Assembly: GCA_040226215.1 (NCBI GenBank) | Contig: JAVKFF010000227.1 | Coordinates: 1 to 40,626 of the forward strand | Direction of reading: 5' to 3' | Source: JAVKFF01 sp040226215 | Lineage (GTDB): Bacteria; Pseudomonadota; Alphaproteobacteria; DSM-16000; Inquilinaceae | DNA length: 40,626 bases | In this document: piece by piece, positions 28,321-36,653 of the stretch | How the letters are laid out: each line of letters starts with the position of its first letter | How positions within the stretch are numbered: the stretch's first letter is position 1 | The notes under the pieces: generated by a model | The model's database searches: none | Seen by the model: only the letters and a program-made list of their open reading frames with translations | Told to the model about the DNA's origin: nothing | Position numbers and translations under genes: made by a program

Positions 28321-29322
28321 ATGATGAAGCGCGTACTTCTGATGTCCGCCGCGATCGCCCTGGTGCCGTTCACGGCGCACGGTCAGTATTCCTGGCAGCC
28401 GGACGAGCCGGTGACGATCATCGTGCCCTGGGCGGCCGGCGGTTCGACCGACAGCGTGACCCGCGTGCTGGCGGGCGAGCTGGAAGAGGCGCTGGGCCAG
28501 ACCGTCGTGGTGGTCAATCAGCCGGGCGCCTCTGGCTCGGTCGGCACCACGAATGCCTGGCAGGCCGACCATGACGGTCTGACCTGGACCGCCGGCGCGG
28601 CCATCGACCTTGGCGCCTACCAGGTGCTGGGCATGCTGGACGTGCCGATCACCGATTGGAACCTCTACCTGCACATCGCCAACGTGGCGGTGGTCGGCGC
28701 CAATCCCGATGCCGGCTTCGAGACCTTCGACGACCTGATGGCGGCGATGGAGGCCAATCCCGGCGAGGTGACGGTGGCGACCGCGGTCGTGAGCTCAGGC
28801 GGCCACAACGAAATGGAGGCGATCGCACAGGCGACTGGGGTGGAGTACCGGCACGTCACCTATGACGGCGGCAACCCTGCCGTCTTGTCGACCGTGGCGG
28901 GCGAGACGCAGGTAACCACCCAGCTTGCCTCCGAGCAGGCTGAGATGATCCGCGGCGGCCGTATCGTGCCGCTGGCGGTGATCGCCGACGCGCCGCTCGA
29001 CCTCGAGGGCTATGGCGAAATCCCGCCGATCACCAACTGGATCGAGGACCTCGAGACCGCGCCGAACTATTTCGGCATCTGGTCGCCGGCCGACGTGCCG
29101 GCCGAGGTGACGGAAACCATGCAGGCGATCTGGTCGGACGTGATCGCCGACTCCGAGGCCCTGCGGGAGTATGCCGCCAATCGCGGCGCCTTCTTCAACC
29201 CCTCCTCGGGCGAGGAGGCGCAGGACCGCGTGGCGGGCGCCGTGACCCAGCACGTCTTCCTGCTTTATGACGGCGGCCAGGCGGCGACGGACCCGGCCGA
29301 GTACGGCTTCGAGCGTCCGTAA
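28321..29322 (+). CDS. Tripartite tricarboxylate transporter (TTT) binding protein, TctC type
   Basis: A 333-residue periplasmic receptor. A signal peptide ends near TAHGQYSW (residue ~22). The mature N-terminus VTIIVPWAAGGSTDSVTRVLAGELEEALGQTVVVVNQPGASGSVGT is the hallmark of the TctC/Bug family. TTT receptors bind carboxylates or other small metabolites and hand them to TctA/TctB. GAGGAGGAGG precedes two adjacent ATGs (28321, 28324). It is the first gene of the putative TetR-controlled catabolic island, separated from tctA by a hairpin. The ligand is unknown; neighbours suggest a sugar acid. Confidence 0.94.
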   Translation: MMKRVLLMSAAIALVPFTAHGQYSWQPDEPVTIIVPWAAGGSTDSVTRVLAGELEEALGQTVVVVNQPGASGSVGTTNAWQADHDGLTWTAGAAIDLGAYQVLGMLDVPITDWNLYLHIANVAVVGANPDAGFETFDDLMAAMEANPGEVTVATAVVSSGGHNEMEAIAQATGVEYRHVTYDGGNPAVLSTVAGETQVTTQLASEQAEMIRGGRIVPLAVIADAPLDLEGYGEIPPITNWIEDLETAPNYFGIWSPADVPAEVTETMQAIWSDVIADSEALREYAANRGAFFNPSSGEEAQDRVAGAVTQHVFLLYDGGQAATDPAEYGFERP

Positions 29323-29343
29323 TTCCGCGACGCCGGACTGACG

Positions 29344-29375
29344 AAGCCCCTGGCGTCGCGCGCGTCGGGGGCTTT
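29344..29375 (+). terminator. Hairpin between TctC and TctA genes
   Basis: AAGCCCC (29344-29350) pairs with GGGGCTT (29368-29374), with additional GC pairing possible in the loop. Only a short T run follows. It is probably a partial terminator or mRNA-stabilising structure giving more receptor than membrane subunit. Confidence 0.55.
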
Positions 29376-29428
29376 GTCATCCGTTCCGGCGGTTCCCTCG
29401 ATCAGGCAGGAACGATCTCCAGGCCTTC

Positions 29429-30949
29429 ATGGACGGGCTGATCTCCTTTCTTTCCGCGCTGGGCGGCATCGTCACCAGCTTCGCCATCGTCGACGTGATG
29501 TGGGCAACGCTGCTTGGCATCATCGTGGGCATGATGCCGGGCCTGACGGCCACGCTGGGCGTCGCCCTGATGACGACGCTGACCTTCAACATGGAGGCGG
29601 ATCGGGCGATCCTGATCCTGATCTGCATGTATATCGGTGCCATCTATGGCGGCAGCCGCAGCGCCATCCTGCTGAACATTCCGGGCACGCCGGCCAATGC
29701 CGCGACCTCGCTGGACGGCTTCCCGCTGGCGCGTGCCGGCAAGGCGGGCTCGGCCATGGCGATCGCCACCACCGGCTCGGTTGTCGGCAGCATGATCGGC
29801 ATGATCGCGCTGGCGGTGGTGGCGCCGATGCTGGCGGAGTTCGCGCTCTCCTTCGGTGCCTACGAATTTTTCTGGCTGGCTGTATTCGGTGTGCTGGTGG
29901 CGGGGCAGCTGACCGCGCTGGATGATCCGATCAAGGGCTGGATCGCCGGCTTTCTCGGCCTCTTCGTGGCGATGATCGGCCAGGAAGGCATCCACGCCAT
30001 CCCGCGCTTCTCCTACGGCTCCACGGACCTGGCCGGCGGCATCGGCCTGCTGCCCGCCATGGTCGGCGCGTTCGGCTTCGCCGAGATCCTGTCGGTGATG
30101 CGCCACGAGGCCTATCACGTGGTCCGCAGCAAGATGGACAGCGTGCTCAGCGGCATCAGGGACGCCGCGAAGTACAAGGTCACTGCGGTGCGCTCCGGCC
30201 TGATCGGCACCTTCATGGGCCTGGTGCCCGGCGTCGGCGAGGACATGGGCTCCTGGGCCTCCTACGCCGCGGCGCGTCAGTCCTCGAAGCGCAAGGACGA
30301 GTTCGGCAAGGGCTCGGTCGAAGGCCTGCTGGCGGCGGAAACCGGCAACAACGCCGCCGTGCCGGGCGCGCTGATCCCGGTCCTGACCCTGGCCGTGCCC
30401 GGCTCGGCGCCGGCGGCGGTGCTGCTGGCGGCGATGGTGATCCACGGCATCCGGCCGGGTCCGCTGATCATGATCGAGTTCCCGGACTTCGTCTTCTCGG
30501 TCGTCGCCATGGTGTTCGCGGCCACCATCGCCATGGGCGTGCTGGGCCTGCTCCTGACCCGGCCGCTGCTGCTGGTCCTGCAGGTCAGCCGCGAACGGTT
30601 GATGCCGATCATCTTCGTGCTGTGCACCGTCGGCGCCTTCGCCATCGCCAGCCGCATGTTCGACGTCTGGATCATGATCGTCTTCGGCGTGCTGGGCTTC
30701 ATCCTGCGCGAGCTGAAGTATCCGATGGCGCCGCTGATCCTCGGCATCGTGCTGGGCGACATCCTGGACAAGAGCCTGCGGCGCGGCCTGGTGCTGTCCG
30801 ACGGCGATCTCACACCCTTCTTCACGCGGTGGATCAGCCTGGTGCTGTGGCTGTCGGCGCTGCTGTTCATCGTGTTGACCATGCCGTCGGTCAGGCGCGG
30901 GATCATGCGGCTGATGCGGCGCCGGCGCGGGGCGGGAGAGGAGCCATGA
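29429..30949 (+). CDS. TTT large membrane subunit, TctA type
   Basis: A 506-residue inner-membrane protein with about 11-12 hydrophobic segments. The two diagnostic TctA motifs are MPGLTATLGVALM near residues 35-47 and GLVPGVGEDMGSWASYAAAR near 265-285. NIPGTPANAATSLDGFPLARAGKAG matches the conserved cytoplasmic loop. It forms the ion-coupled transport channel with TctB and the TctC receptor. Its stop overlaps the TctB start by 4 bases. Confidence 0.96.
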   Translation: MDGLISFLSALGGIVTSFAIVDVMWATLLGIIVGMMPGLTATLGVALMTTLTFNMEADRAILILICMYIGAIYGGSRSAILLNIPGTPANAATSLDGFPLARAGKAGSAMAIATTGSVVGSMIGMIALAVVAPMLAEFALSFGAYEFFWLAVFGVLVAGQLTALDDPIKGWIAGFLGLFVAMIGQEGIHAIPRFSYGSTDLAGGIGLLPAMVGAFGFAEILSVMRHEAYHVVRSKMDSVLSGIRDAAKYKVTAVRSGLIGTFMGLVPGVGEDMGSWASYAAARQSSKRKDEFGKGSVEGLLAAETGNNAAVPGALIPVLTLAVPGSAPAAVLLAAMVIHGIRPGPLIMIEFPDFVFSVVAMVFAATIAMGVLGLLLTRPLLLVLQVSRERLMPIIFVLCTVGAFAIASRMFDVWIMIVFGVLGFILRELKYPMAPLILGIVLGDILDKSLRRGLVLSDGDLTPFFTRWISLVLWLSALLFIVLTMPSVRRGIMRLMRRRRGAGEEP

Positions 30950-31464
30950 AGCCGTCGCGCATGGACAAGCTCGACTTCGTCTCGGCCATCGTGCTGCTGG
31001 TCTTCGGCATCGGCGTGCTGGTGGAAAGCCTGCGCATGCCACGGCTGGAGGGGCTCGACATCAATCCCTACACCGTGCCGGGGCTGGTGCCGGGCATCCT
31101 CGGCGTGGCCATCGCCGCCTGCGGGCTGGCGATGCTGATCCGCGCGCTCATCCGCGGCGCCTGGCGTCTCGGCCTGACCGGGGAGGCGGCGACCGGCTGG
31201 CTGGCCAGCGCGGCCGTGCGGCGCGCGGTGGTGACGCTGCTGCTGACGCTGGTCTATGCCGGGGTACTGTTCCCGCTGGTGCCCTTCGTCATCGCCACGC
31301 CGATCTTCGTCTTCGCCTTCACCCTGACGGCGGAGTGGATGGCGCTTGGCCACCGGCCGCCGCCCCGGTCGCTGGTGATCGCCCTGGTGATCGCGGTCGT
31401 GGCCGGGATCGCCATCGGCTACGTCTTCCAGAACCTGTTCTTCGTCCGCCTGCCGGGAGGCTAG
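30946..31464 (+). CDS. TTT small membrane subunit, TctB type
   Basis: A 172-residue membrane protein with four hydrophobic segments: LDFVSAIVLLVFGIGVLVES, VPGLVPGILGVAIAACGLAMLI, AVVTLLLTLVYAGVLF and VIALVIAVVAGIAIGYVFQNLF. This is the usual TctB topology, including YTVPGLVPGILG, a motif typical of the family. The ATG at 30946 overlaps the TctA stop (ATGA). The larger open frame upstream is not coding. Confidence 0.93.
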   Translation: MKPSRMDKLDFVSAIVLLVFGIGVLVESLRMPRLEGLDINPYTVPGLVPGILGVAIAACGLAMLIRALIRGAWRLGLTGEAATGWLASAAVRRAVVTLLLTLVYAGVLFPLVPFVIATPIFVFAFTLTAEWMALGHRPPPRSLVIALVIAVVAGIAIGYVFQNLFFVRLPGG

Positions 31465-31471
31465 CACACCG

Positions 31472-32302
31472 ATGATCCTCAGCCTCTGCAACGAGGTGCT
31501 GCGCGAGCACGATCTCGCCGGGCAGTGCCGCATCGCCGCCGCGCTCGGCTATGGCGGGCTGGAGATGGCGCCGTTCACCCTGACGGACGATCCGACCACG
31601 CTGACTACCGCGGACGGCGAGCGGGTGCGGGCGATCGCCCAGGACCACGGCCTGGTGATCACCGGCCTTCACTGGCTGCTGGTGGCGCCGGAAGGGTTGT
31701 CGCTGACCCCGGACGATCCGGCCCGGCGGGCCCGGACGCTGGGCCTGCTGGAACGGCTGATCGACCTCTGCGCGGCGATGGGCGGCACGGTGCTGGTGCA
31801 CGGCTCGCCGGCACAGCGCCGGCTGGACCATGCGGCGACGCCGGAGAAGGCGCGCGACAACGCCGCGGCATGCCTCGCCCAGGCGGCCGCGTGGTCGGCC
31901 AAGGCGGGCGTCACCTATTGCATCGAGCCCCTGAACCCGGGCCAGGCCGACTACGTGACCACGGTGGCGGAGGCCGTCGAGGTGGTGGACCGCATCGGCT
32001 CACCGGCGCTGCGTACCATGGTCGATACCTCTTCGGCCGGGCTGGCCGAAGCGGAACCGGTCGCCGAGGTCATCCGCCGCTGGTGGCCGACGGACAAGCT
32101 GGCGCACATCCAGATCAACGACACCAACCGCCGGGCGCCGGGCCAGGGCAACGACCAGTTCCGCCCCGTCTTCGAGGCGCTCCGCGACGTCGGCTATGAC
32201 GGCCCGGTGGCGGTAGAGCCTTTCGTCTACGAGCCGGACGGGGCGACCACCGCCGCCGTCGCCGCCGGCTATGTCCGTGGCATCCTGGAGGGACTGGCAT
32301 GA
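31472..32302 (+). CDS. Sugar phosphate isomerase/epimerase-like TIM barrel (1)
   Basis: A 276-residue xylose-isomerase-like (AP endonuclease 2 fold) protein. Candidate metal ligands are Glu152 (YCIEPLNP), Asp185 (MVDTSSAG), His212 with Gln214 (AHIQIND) and Glu249 (VAVEPF). These sit at barrel strand ends as in ketose epimerases and inosose dehydratases. ATG at 31472 follows GGAGG about 12 bases upstream. Its stop overlaps the enolase-superfamily gene by 4 bases, so it is co-translated with it and downstream of the transporter. It probably isomerises, epimerises or dehydrates the transported carbohydrate or a derivative; the exact reaction cannot be read from sequence. Confidence 0.88.
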   Translation: MILSLCNEVLREHDLAGQCRIAAALGYGGLEMAPFTLTDDPTTLTTADGERVRAIAQDHGLVITGLHWLLVAPEGLSLTPDDPARRARTLGLLERLIDLCAAMGGTVLVHGSPAQRRLDHAATPEKARDNAAACLAQAAAWSAKAGVTYCIEPLNPGQADYVTTVAEAVEVVDRIGSPALRTMVDTSSAGLAEAEPVAEVIRRWWPTDKLAHIQINDTNRRAPGQGNDQFRPVFEALRDVGYDGPVAVEPFVYEPDGATTAAVAAGYVRGILEGLA

Positions 32303-33747
32303 CCGCGCCCACCGTCCGTGTCGTCGACAGCCGGGTCGTCGTCCGAAATGCCTTCACCAGACTGCCCTTCCGCTTCGGCGTGGTCACCATGGAGGCCTCG
32401 CCGGTCGGCATGCTGGAGGTCGAGGTCGCCTTCGCGGACGGCAGCCGCGAGTGGGGCGTGGCCGCCGATTTCCTGGCCTACAAATGGTTCGACAAGCGCC
32501 CGGAGAAGACGCCGGCCGACAACGTCGCCGACCTGCTGCAGGCCCTGCGCACGGCGCGCGCGGTCTACGGCGCGGCCGGTGAAGGCACGCCCTACCGCCT
32601 CTGGCTCGACACGCGGCAGGAGATCGAGCGCCGGGCGCTCGCCGACGGCTTCAACCGGCTGGGCGCCTCCTTCGCCGCCTCGATGCTGGAGCGCGCGGTG
32701 ATCGACGCGGTCGGCCGCCATACCGCTCAGTCCTTCGACCGCATGGTGCGGGAGAACACGCTGGGCCTGCGGCCCGACGCGCTGCTGCCGGAAGTCGACC
32801 TCCATGACGTGCTGGGCGCGCTGCCGGCGGCGCCGCTGGAGCGGGTGGCGCTGCGCCACACCGTCGGCCTGGTCGACCCCATCACCGCGGCCGACAAGGG
32901 ACCGGACGCGCCCAGGGACGGCTTCCCGGTGACGCTGGAGGAGTACATCGCCGAGGACGGCGTGGACTATCTGAAGCTCAAGGTGTCCGGCCAGATCGAC
33001 GCCGATGTCGAGCGGCTGACGGCGATCGCCGGCGTCATGGAGGCGTCGGGCCGGCGTTTCCGGACGACCTTCGACGGCAACGAGCAGTACAAGCGGCTCG
33101 ACGACTTCGTTGCCCTGGTCGAGCGTATCCGGGCGACGCCGGCGCTGGCCGGGCTCTGGGACTCGGTGCTGTTCATCGAACAGCCGCTCGACCGTGCGGT
33201 GGCCATGTCGGGACCGCTGTCCGACGACGCCCGCCGGGCGATCGGCAAGCCGCTGCTGATCGACGAGGCCGACGGCTGGGCCGAGGCTTTCCGCGACGCC
33301 ATCGAGCTCGGCTATCAGGGCGTCAGCCACAAGAACTGCAAGGGCGTCTACCGCTCGCTCATCAATGCCGGCCTGGCGGCGGTGCGCAACCGGGCGGCCG
33401 GCGAGGCGCGCTTCTTCCAGTCGGCGGAGGACCTGACCAACCTTGCCGTGGTGCCGCTGCAGGCCGACCTCGCCGCCGTGGCGACGCTGGGCATCAGCCA
33501 TGTGGAGCGCAACGGCCATCACTACTTCTGCGGGCTCGACCACCTGCCCGCCAGGGAGCGCGACGCGGCGCTCGCCCACCACCCGGACCTCTACGAGCGC
33601 AAGGGCGACACGGTCGCGCTGGCGATCCGCGACGGCATGCTGTCGATCGGCTCGCTGCAGGTGCCCGGTCTCGGCGTGGTGGACCGTCCCGATCTGGATG
33701 ACGGGGTTCCGGAAGCGGAGTGGCGCTTCGAGATGCTGGAGAGATAA
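32299..33747 (+). CDS. Divergent enolase-superfamily protein
   Basis: A 482-residue protein with enolase-superfamily landmarks: the KxK pair Lys226/Lys228 (YLKLKVSG), the metal-ligand triad Asp259 (FDGNEQY), Glu294 (FIEQPLDR) and Asp322 or Glu323 (LLIDEADG), and a late Lys345 in GVSHKNCKG. Mandelate racemase/muconate lactonising enzymes are usually 350-420 residues, so this is long, with an enlarged N-terminal capping domain and C-terminus. Superfamily members abstract a proton alpha to a carboxylate, most often to dehydrate sugar acids. That fits a TTT transporter that imports acids. ATGA overlap with the upstream TIM-barrel gene. Reaction unassigned. Confidence 0.82.
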   Translation: MTAPTVRVVDSRVVVRNAFTRLPFRFGVVTMEASPVGMLEVEVAFADGSREWGVAADFLAYKWFDKRPEKTPADNVADLLQALRTARAVYGAAGEGTPYRLWLDTRQEIERRALADGFNRLGASFAASMLERAVIDAVGRHTAQSFDRMVRENTLGLRPDALLPEVDLHDVLGALPAAPLERVALRHTVGLVDPITAADKGPDAPRDGFPVTLEEYIAEDGVDYLKLKVSGQIDADVERLTAIAGVMEASGRRFRTTFDGNEQYKRLDDFVALVERIRATPALAGLWDSVLFIEQPLDRAVAMSGPLSDDARRAIGKPLLIDEADGWAEAFRDAIELGYQGVSHKNCKGVYRSLINAGLAAVRNRAAGEARFFQSAEDLTNLAVVPLQADLAAVATLGISHVERNGHHYFCGLDHLPARERDAALAHHPDLYERKGDTVALAIRDGMLSIGSLQVPGLGVVDRPDLDDGVPEAEWRFEMLER

Positions 33748-33751
33748 GCAG

Positions 33752-34777
33752 ATGGACGAGTGGCCGCAGGCCTTCGCGGACGAGGAGGCGCTGGAGGAGT
33801 TCATGACCCGGCCGGTGCCGGGGCTGAAGGAGGACCTGGCCAGGGCGCCGGGGGCGATCACCATCCTCGGCATCGGCGGCAAGATGGGCCCGACCCTGGC
33901 CCGCATGGCGAAGCGTGCGGACCCCGGCCGGCGCGTGATCGGTGTCGCCCGCTTCTCCGACCCCGAGGTCAAGGCGGCGCTGGACGATCAGGGCGTCGAG
34001 ACGGTGGCCTGCGACCTGCTGGACGAGGCAGCGGTGCGCCGGCTCGAGGTCACGGAGAACGTGATCTTCATGGCCGGCATGAAGTTCGGCGCCACCGGTA
34101 ACGAGCCGCTGACCTGGGCGATGAATTCCCACGTGCCGGCCCTGGTGGCCGATCACTTCGTGTCGAGCCGGATCGTCGCCTTCTCGACGGCCTGCATCTA
34201 TCCCTTCGTCGACGTGCGCCACCAGGGCGCATCGGAGGACGTGCTGCCCACGCCGCCGGGCGAGTACGCCAATTCCTGCGTCGGCCGGGAGCGGATGTTC
34301 GAGCACTTCTCGGCCAGGCACGGCACGCCGGGGCGGCTGTTCCGGCTTTCCTACGCCATCGACATGCGCTACGGCGTGCTGCACGACGTGGCGCAGACGG
34401 TGCTGGCCGGCGACCCGGTGCCGCTGGCCATGGGGCATGCCAACGTGATCTGGCAGGGCGATGCCAATGCCTGCGCGCTGCGTTGTCTCGCCCACGCGAC
34501 GACGCCGACCAGCGCGATCAACATCTCCGGCCCGGAGGTGATGAGCATCCGCGCCGTTGCCCACGCCTTCGGCCGCCGCTTCGGCAAGACGCCCGTTTTC
34601 GAGGGCGAGGAAGGACCGACGGCCTGGCTGGTCAACACCTATGAGCAGCAAAGACTGTTCGGATATCCAACCGTGCCGCTCGCAAAGCTTGTGGACTGGA
34701 CCGCAAGTTGGGTATCGGAAGGCCGGGCGAGTCTCGGCAAACCGACGCATTTCGAGGTTCGCGACGGCAACTACTAG
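33752..34777 (+). CDS. NAD-dependent epimerase/dehydratase-like protein with altered YxxxK
   Basis: A 341-residue extended short-chain dehydrogenase-like protein. The Rossmann nucleotide loop is GIGGKMGPTLARM (about residues 41-53). FSTACIYPF occupies the Ser/Thr strand position. The expected Tyr-x-x-x-Lys is Tyr172-Ala-Asn-Ser-Cys176, so the catalytic Lys is replaced by Cys. The C-terminal half (NISGPEVMSI, FGRRFGKTPVF) is the usual substrate lobe. Canonical NAD redox chemistry is doubtful unless another Lys substitutes. ATG at 33752 follows a GAGAGATAAG ribosome binding site, 4 bases after the enolase-like stop. It is in the same operon, before the TetR gene. Confidence 0.85.
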   Translation: MDEWPQAFADEEALEEFMTRPVPGLKEDLARAPGAITILGIGGKMGPTLARMAKRADPGRRVIGVARFSDPEVKAALDDQGVETVACDLLDEAAVRRLEVTENVIFMAGMKFGATGNEPLTWAMNSHVPALVADHFVSSRIVAFSTACIYPFVDVRHQGASEDVLPTPPGEYANSCVGRERMFEHFSARHGTPGRLFRLSYAIDMRYGVLHDVAQTVLAGDPVPLAMGHANVIWQGDANACALRCLAHATTPTSAINISGPEVMSIRAVAHAFGRRFGKTPVFEGEEGPTAWLVNTYEQQRLFGYPTVPLAKLVDWTASWVSEGRASLGKPTHFEVRDGNY

Positions 34778-34783
34778 GATCAC

Positions 34784-35416
34784 ATGACCGCATCACCGCA
34801 ACGCACCCGCAATCGCGAGCGCACGCGCCAGCAGATTCTCGACGCCGCGACCGTGGAGTTCGCCGCCAAGGGGCTGGAGGGCGCGCGCACCGACGAGATC
34901 GCGCGCCGGGCGGGGGCGAACAAGCGGATGATCTATCACTACTTCACCAGCAAGGACGGCCTGTTCCAGGCTGTGCTGGAGGAGACCTACGCCAACATCC
35001 GCGGGGCGGAGAACGCGCTCAGACTGGCCAGCCGCGACCCGGTCGAGGCGATGTCGCAACTCGTCGCCTTCAGCTTCGACTGGTTCGTCGACCATCCCGA
35101 ATTCATCTCGCTGCTGAACGAGGAGAACCTGCACCGGGCCGAGCACGTGCGCAGTTCGACCCAGGTGCAGGCCCTGAACATGCCGCTGGTCGACACGATT
35201 TCCAGCCTGCTGACGCGTGGTGCCGCCAGCGGCCAGTTCCGTGCCGACGTGGACCCGGTCGAGCTGTACATTTCGATCGCCGGCGTCTCCTACTTCTACT
35301 TCTCCAACCGGCTGACGCTCTCGGCGATCTTCGGCCGCGACCTCACCTCGCCGGAGGAGACGACCAGGCGCCGCGAGCATGTGGTCGACGTGATCCTGGG
35401 CTATCTGCGTCCCTGA
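34784..35416 (+). CDS. TetR/AcrR family transcriptional regulator
   Basis: A 210-residue regulator. The HTH domain is at residues ~12-58: RQQILDAATVEFAAKGLEGARTDEIARRAGANKRMIYHYFTSKDGLFQAVLEETY. The ligand-binding C-terminus contains HPEFISLLNEENLHRAEHV. ATG at 34784 follows AGGA and lies 6 bases after the epimerase gene, so it is the last gene of the transporter operon. Two matching 20-bp palindromes (28280-28299, 35454-35473) flank the island and suggest autoregulation and control of the DapA-like gene. Such regulators usually repress and are released by a pathway ligand (inference here). Confidence 0.93.
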   Translation: MTASPQRTRNRERTRQQILDAATVEFAAKGLEGARTDEIARRAGANKRMIYHYFTSKDGLFQAVLEETYANIRGAENALRLASRDPVEAMSQLVAFSFDWFVDHPEFISLLNEENLHRAEHVRSSTQVQALNMPLVDTISSLLTRGAASGQFRADVDPVELYISIAGVSYFYFSNRLTLSAIFGRDLTSPEETTRRREHVVDVILGYLRP

Positions 35417-35428
35417 CCGGCAGGCCGA

Positions 35429-35456
35429 TTGACGGCCGGATGTGATCTGCGATAAG
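35429..35456 (+). promoter_or_regulatory. Promoter of the DapA-like gene
   Basis: TTGACG (35429-35434), 16-base spacer, GATAAG (35451-35456) preceded by TGC forms an extended -10 element. The palindromic operator at 35454 overlaps the -10, so bound regulator would exclude RNA polymerase. Confidence 0.6.
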
Positions 35457-35473
35457 TAACCACCGAGTTACTT
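35454..35473. promoter_or_regulatory. Putative TetR operator 2, before the DapA-like gene
   Basis: AAGTAACCACCGAGTTACTT contains perfect 7-bp arms (AAGTAAC / GTTACTT) around a 6-bp spacer. It shares 17 of 20 bases with the site before the TctC-type gene. It lies 13 bases upstream of the gene start, overlapping the -10, and 38 bases after the TetR stop. Confidence 0.75.
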
Positions 35474-35486
35474 GCGGGGATTCTCA

Positions 35487-36539
35487 ATGCAGATCGGCGA
35501 CATTCCATCCACGACACTGACGGCGTTCCGCAAGGGCGGGGTGATCCCGGCGCACCCGCTGGCGCTCGACGCCGACCGCAGGCTTGACGAGCGGCGGCAG
35601 CGGGCGCTCAGCCGCTACTATCTCGATGCCGGCAGCGTCGGCCTGGCCGTCGGCGTGCACACCACCCAGTTCGAGATCCGCGATGTCGGCCTGTTCGAGC
35701 CGGTCCTGCGCCTGGCGCGGGAGGAGGCGACGGGCTGGGTCGACCGGGAACCCTTCATGGTCGCCGGCGTGATCGGCCGTACGGCCCAGGCCGTGGCGGA
35801 AGCGGAGCTGGCCCGTGATCTAGGCTATCACGCGGTCTTGCTGAGTCTGGCTGCCTGGAAGGGTGCCAGCATCGACGACCTGATCGCGCATTGCCGCGCG
35901 GTGGCCGAGGTGATGCCGTTGATGGGCTTCTACCTGCAGCCTGCGGTTGGCGGGCGGGATCTGCCCCGCGACTTCTGGCGGCGCTTCGCGGCGATCGAGA
36001 ACGTCGTCGGCATCAAGATCGCCCCCTTCAACCGCTACCGTACGCTGGACGTCGTGCAGGGCGTCGCCACCGCCGGTGCGCGCGACCGGGTGACGCTCTA
36101 CACCGGCAATGACGACCATATCATCGGCGATCTGCTGACCCCGTTTCCGGACGGCCGTGGCGGCCCGGCGATGCGCATCGTCGGCGGTCTGCTCGGCCAC
36201 TGGTCGGTGTGGACCCGCACGGCCGTGGAACTGGTGGAAAAGATCGTCTCCATGCCGGAACGAGGGGCCATCGACCGGGGCTGGTGGGGCCGCGACGCCG
36301 CGGTTACCGACACCAACAGCGCCTTCTTCGACGCCGCCAACGACTACAAGGGCGTGATCGCCGGTCTGCACGAGGTCTTGCGCCGGCAGGGCCTGCTGGC
36401 GGGCATCTGGTGCCTTGATCCCGATGAAACGCTGGGGCCGGGCCAGGCGGCGGAGATCGACCGCGTCTACCGCGCCTATCCGGAGCTGAACGACGACGCC
36501 TTCGTCGCCGCCAATCTCGAGCGCTGGCTCGGCGGCTGA
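35487..36539 (+). CDS. DapA-like class I aldolase/dehydratase (dihydrodipicolinate synthase superfamily)
   Basis: A 350-residue TIM-barrel lyase of the N-acetylneuraminate lyase superfamily. The Schiff-base Lys is Lys177 (VVGIKIAPFNRYRT) and the partner Tyr lies in MGFYLQPAVGG. The N-terminal GLAVGVHTTQF replaces the usual G(T/S)TGE substrate-carboxylate loop, so substrate likely differs from pyruvate-aspartate semialdehyde chemistry. It is about 50 residues longer than DapA. The ATG at 35487 is chosen over an in-frame TTG at 35472 that lies in the operator. It is a single-gene unit behind an operator of the TetR type. Probable retro-aldol or dehydratase step on a 2-keto-3-deoxy or related sugar acid (inference). 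Confidence 0.86.
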   Translation: MQIGDIPSTTLTAFRKGGVIPAHPLALDADRRLDERRQRALSRYYLDAGSVGLAVGVHTTQFEIRDVGLFEPVLRLAREEATGWVDREPFMVAGVIGRTAQAVAEAELARDLGYHAVLLSLAAWKGASIDDLIAHCRAVAEVMPLMGFYLQPAVGGRDLPRDFWRRFAAIENVVGIKIAPFNRYRTLDVVQGVATAGARDRVTLYTGNDDHIIGDLLTPFPDGRGGPAMRIVGGLLGHWSVWTRTAVELVEKIVSMPERGAIDRGWWGRDAAVTDTNSAFFDAANDYKGVIAGLHEVLRRQGLLAGIWCLDPDETLGPGQAAEIDRVYRAYPELNDDAFVAANLERWLGG

Positions 36540-36653
36540 CGCGGACCCGGGGGCCGCGGAAGGTTGCCCTGGAGGACGAAGGGCAGACCCGACGACAATC
36601 GGCTTTTCCGGACTGTCCGCGCGCGGCTAATGAAGGCGATGACCAATTCGGCG

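Noticed and set aside
29402..31533. Long minus-strand frames across tctA/tctB
   Set aside because: They are His/Asp/Arg-rich antisense shadows of clear membrane proteins.
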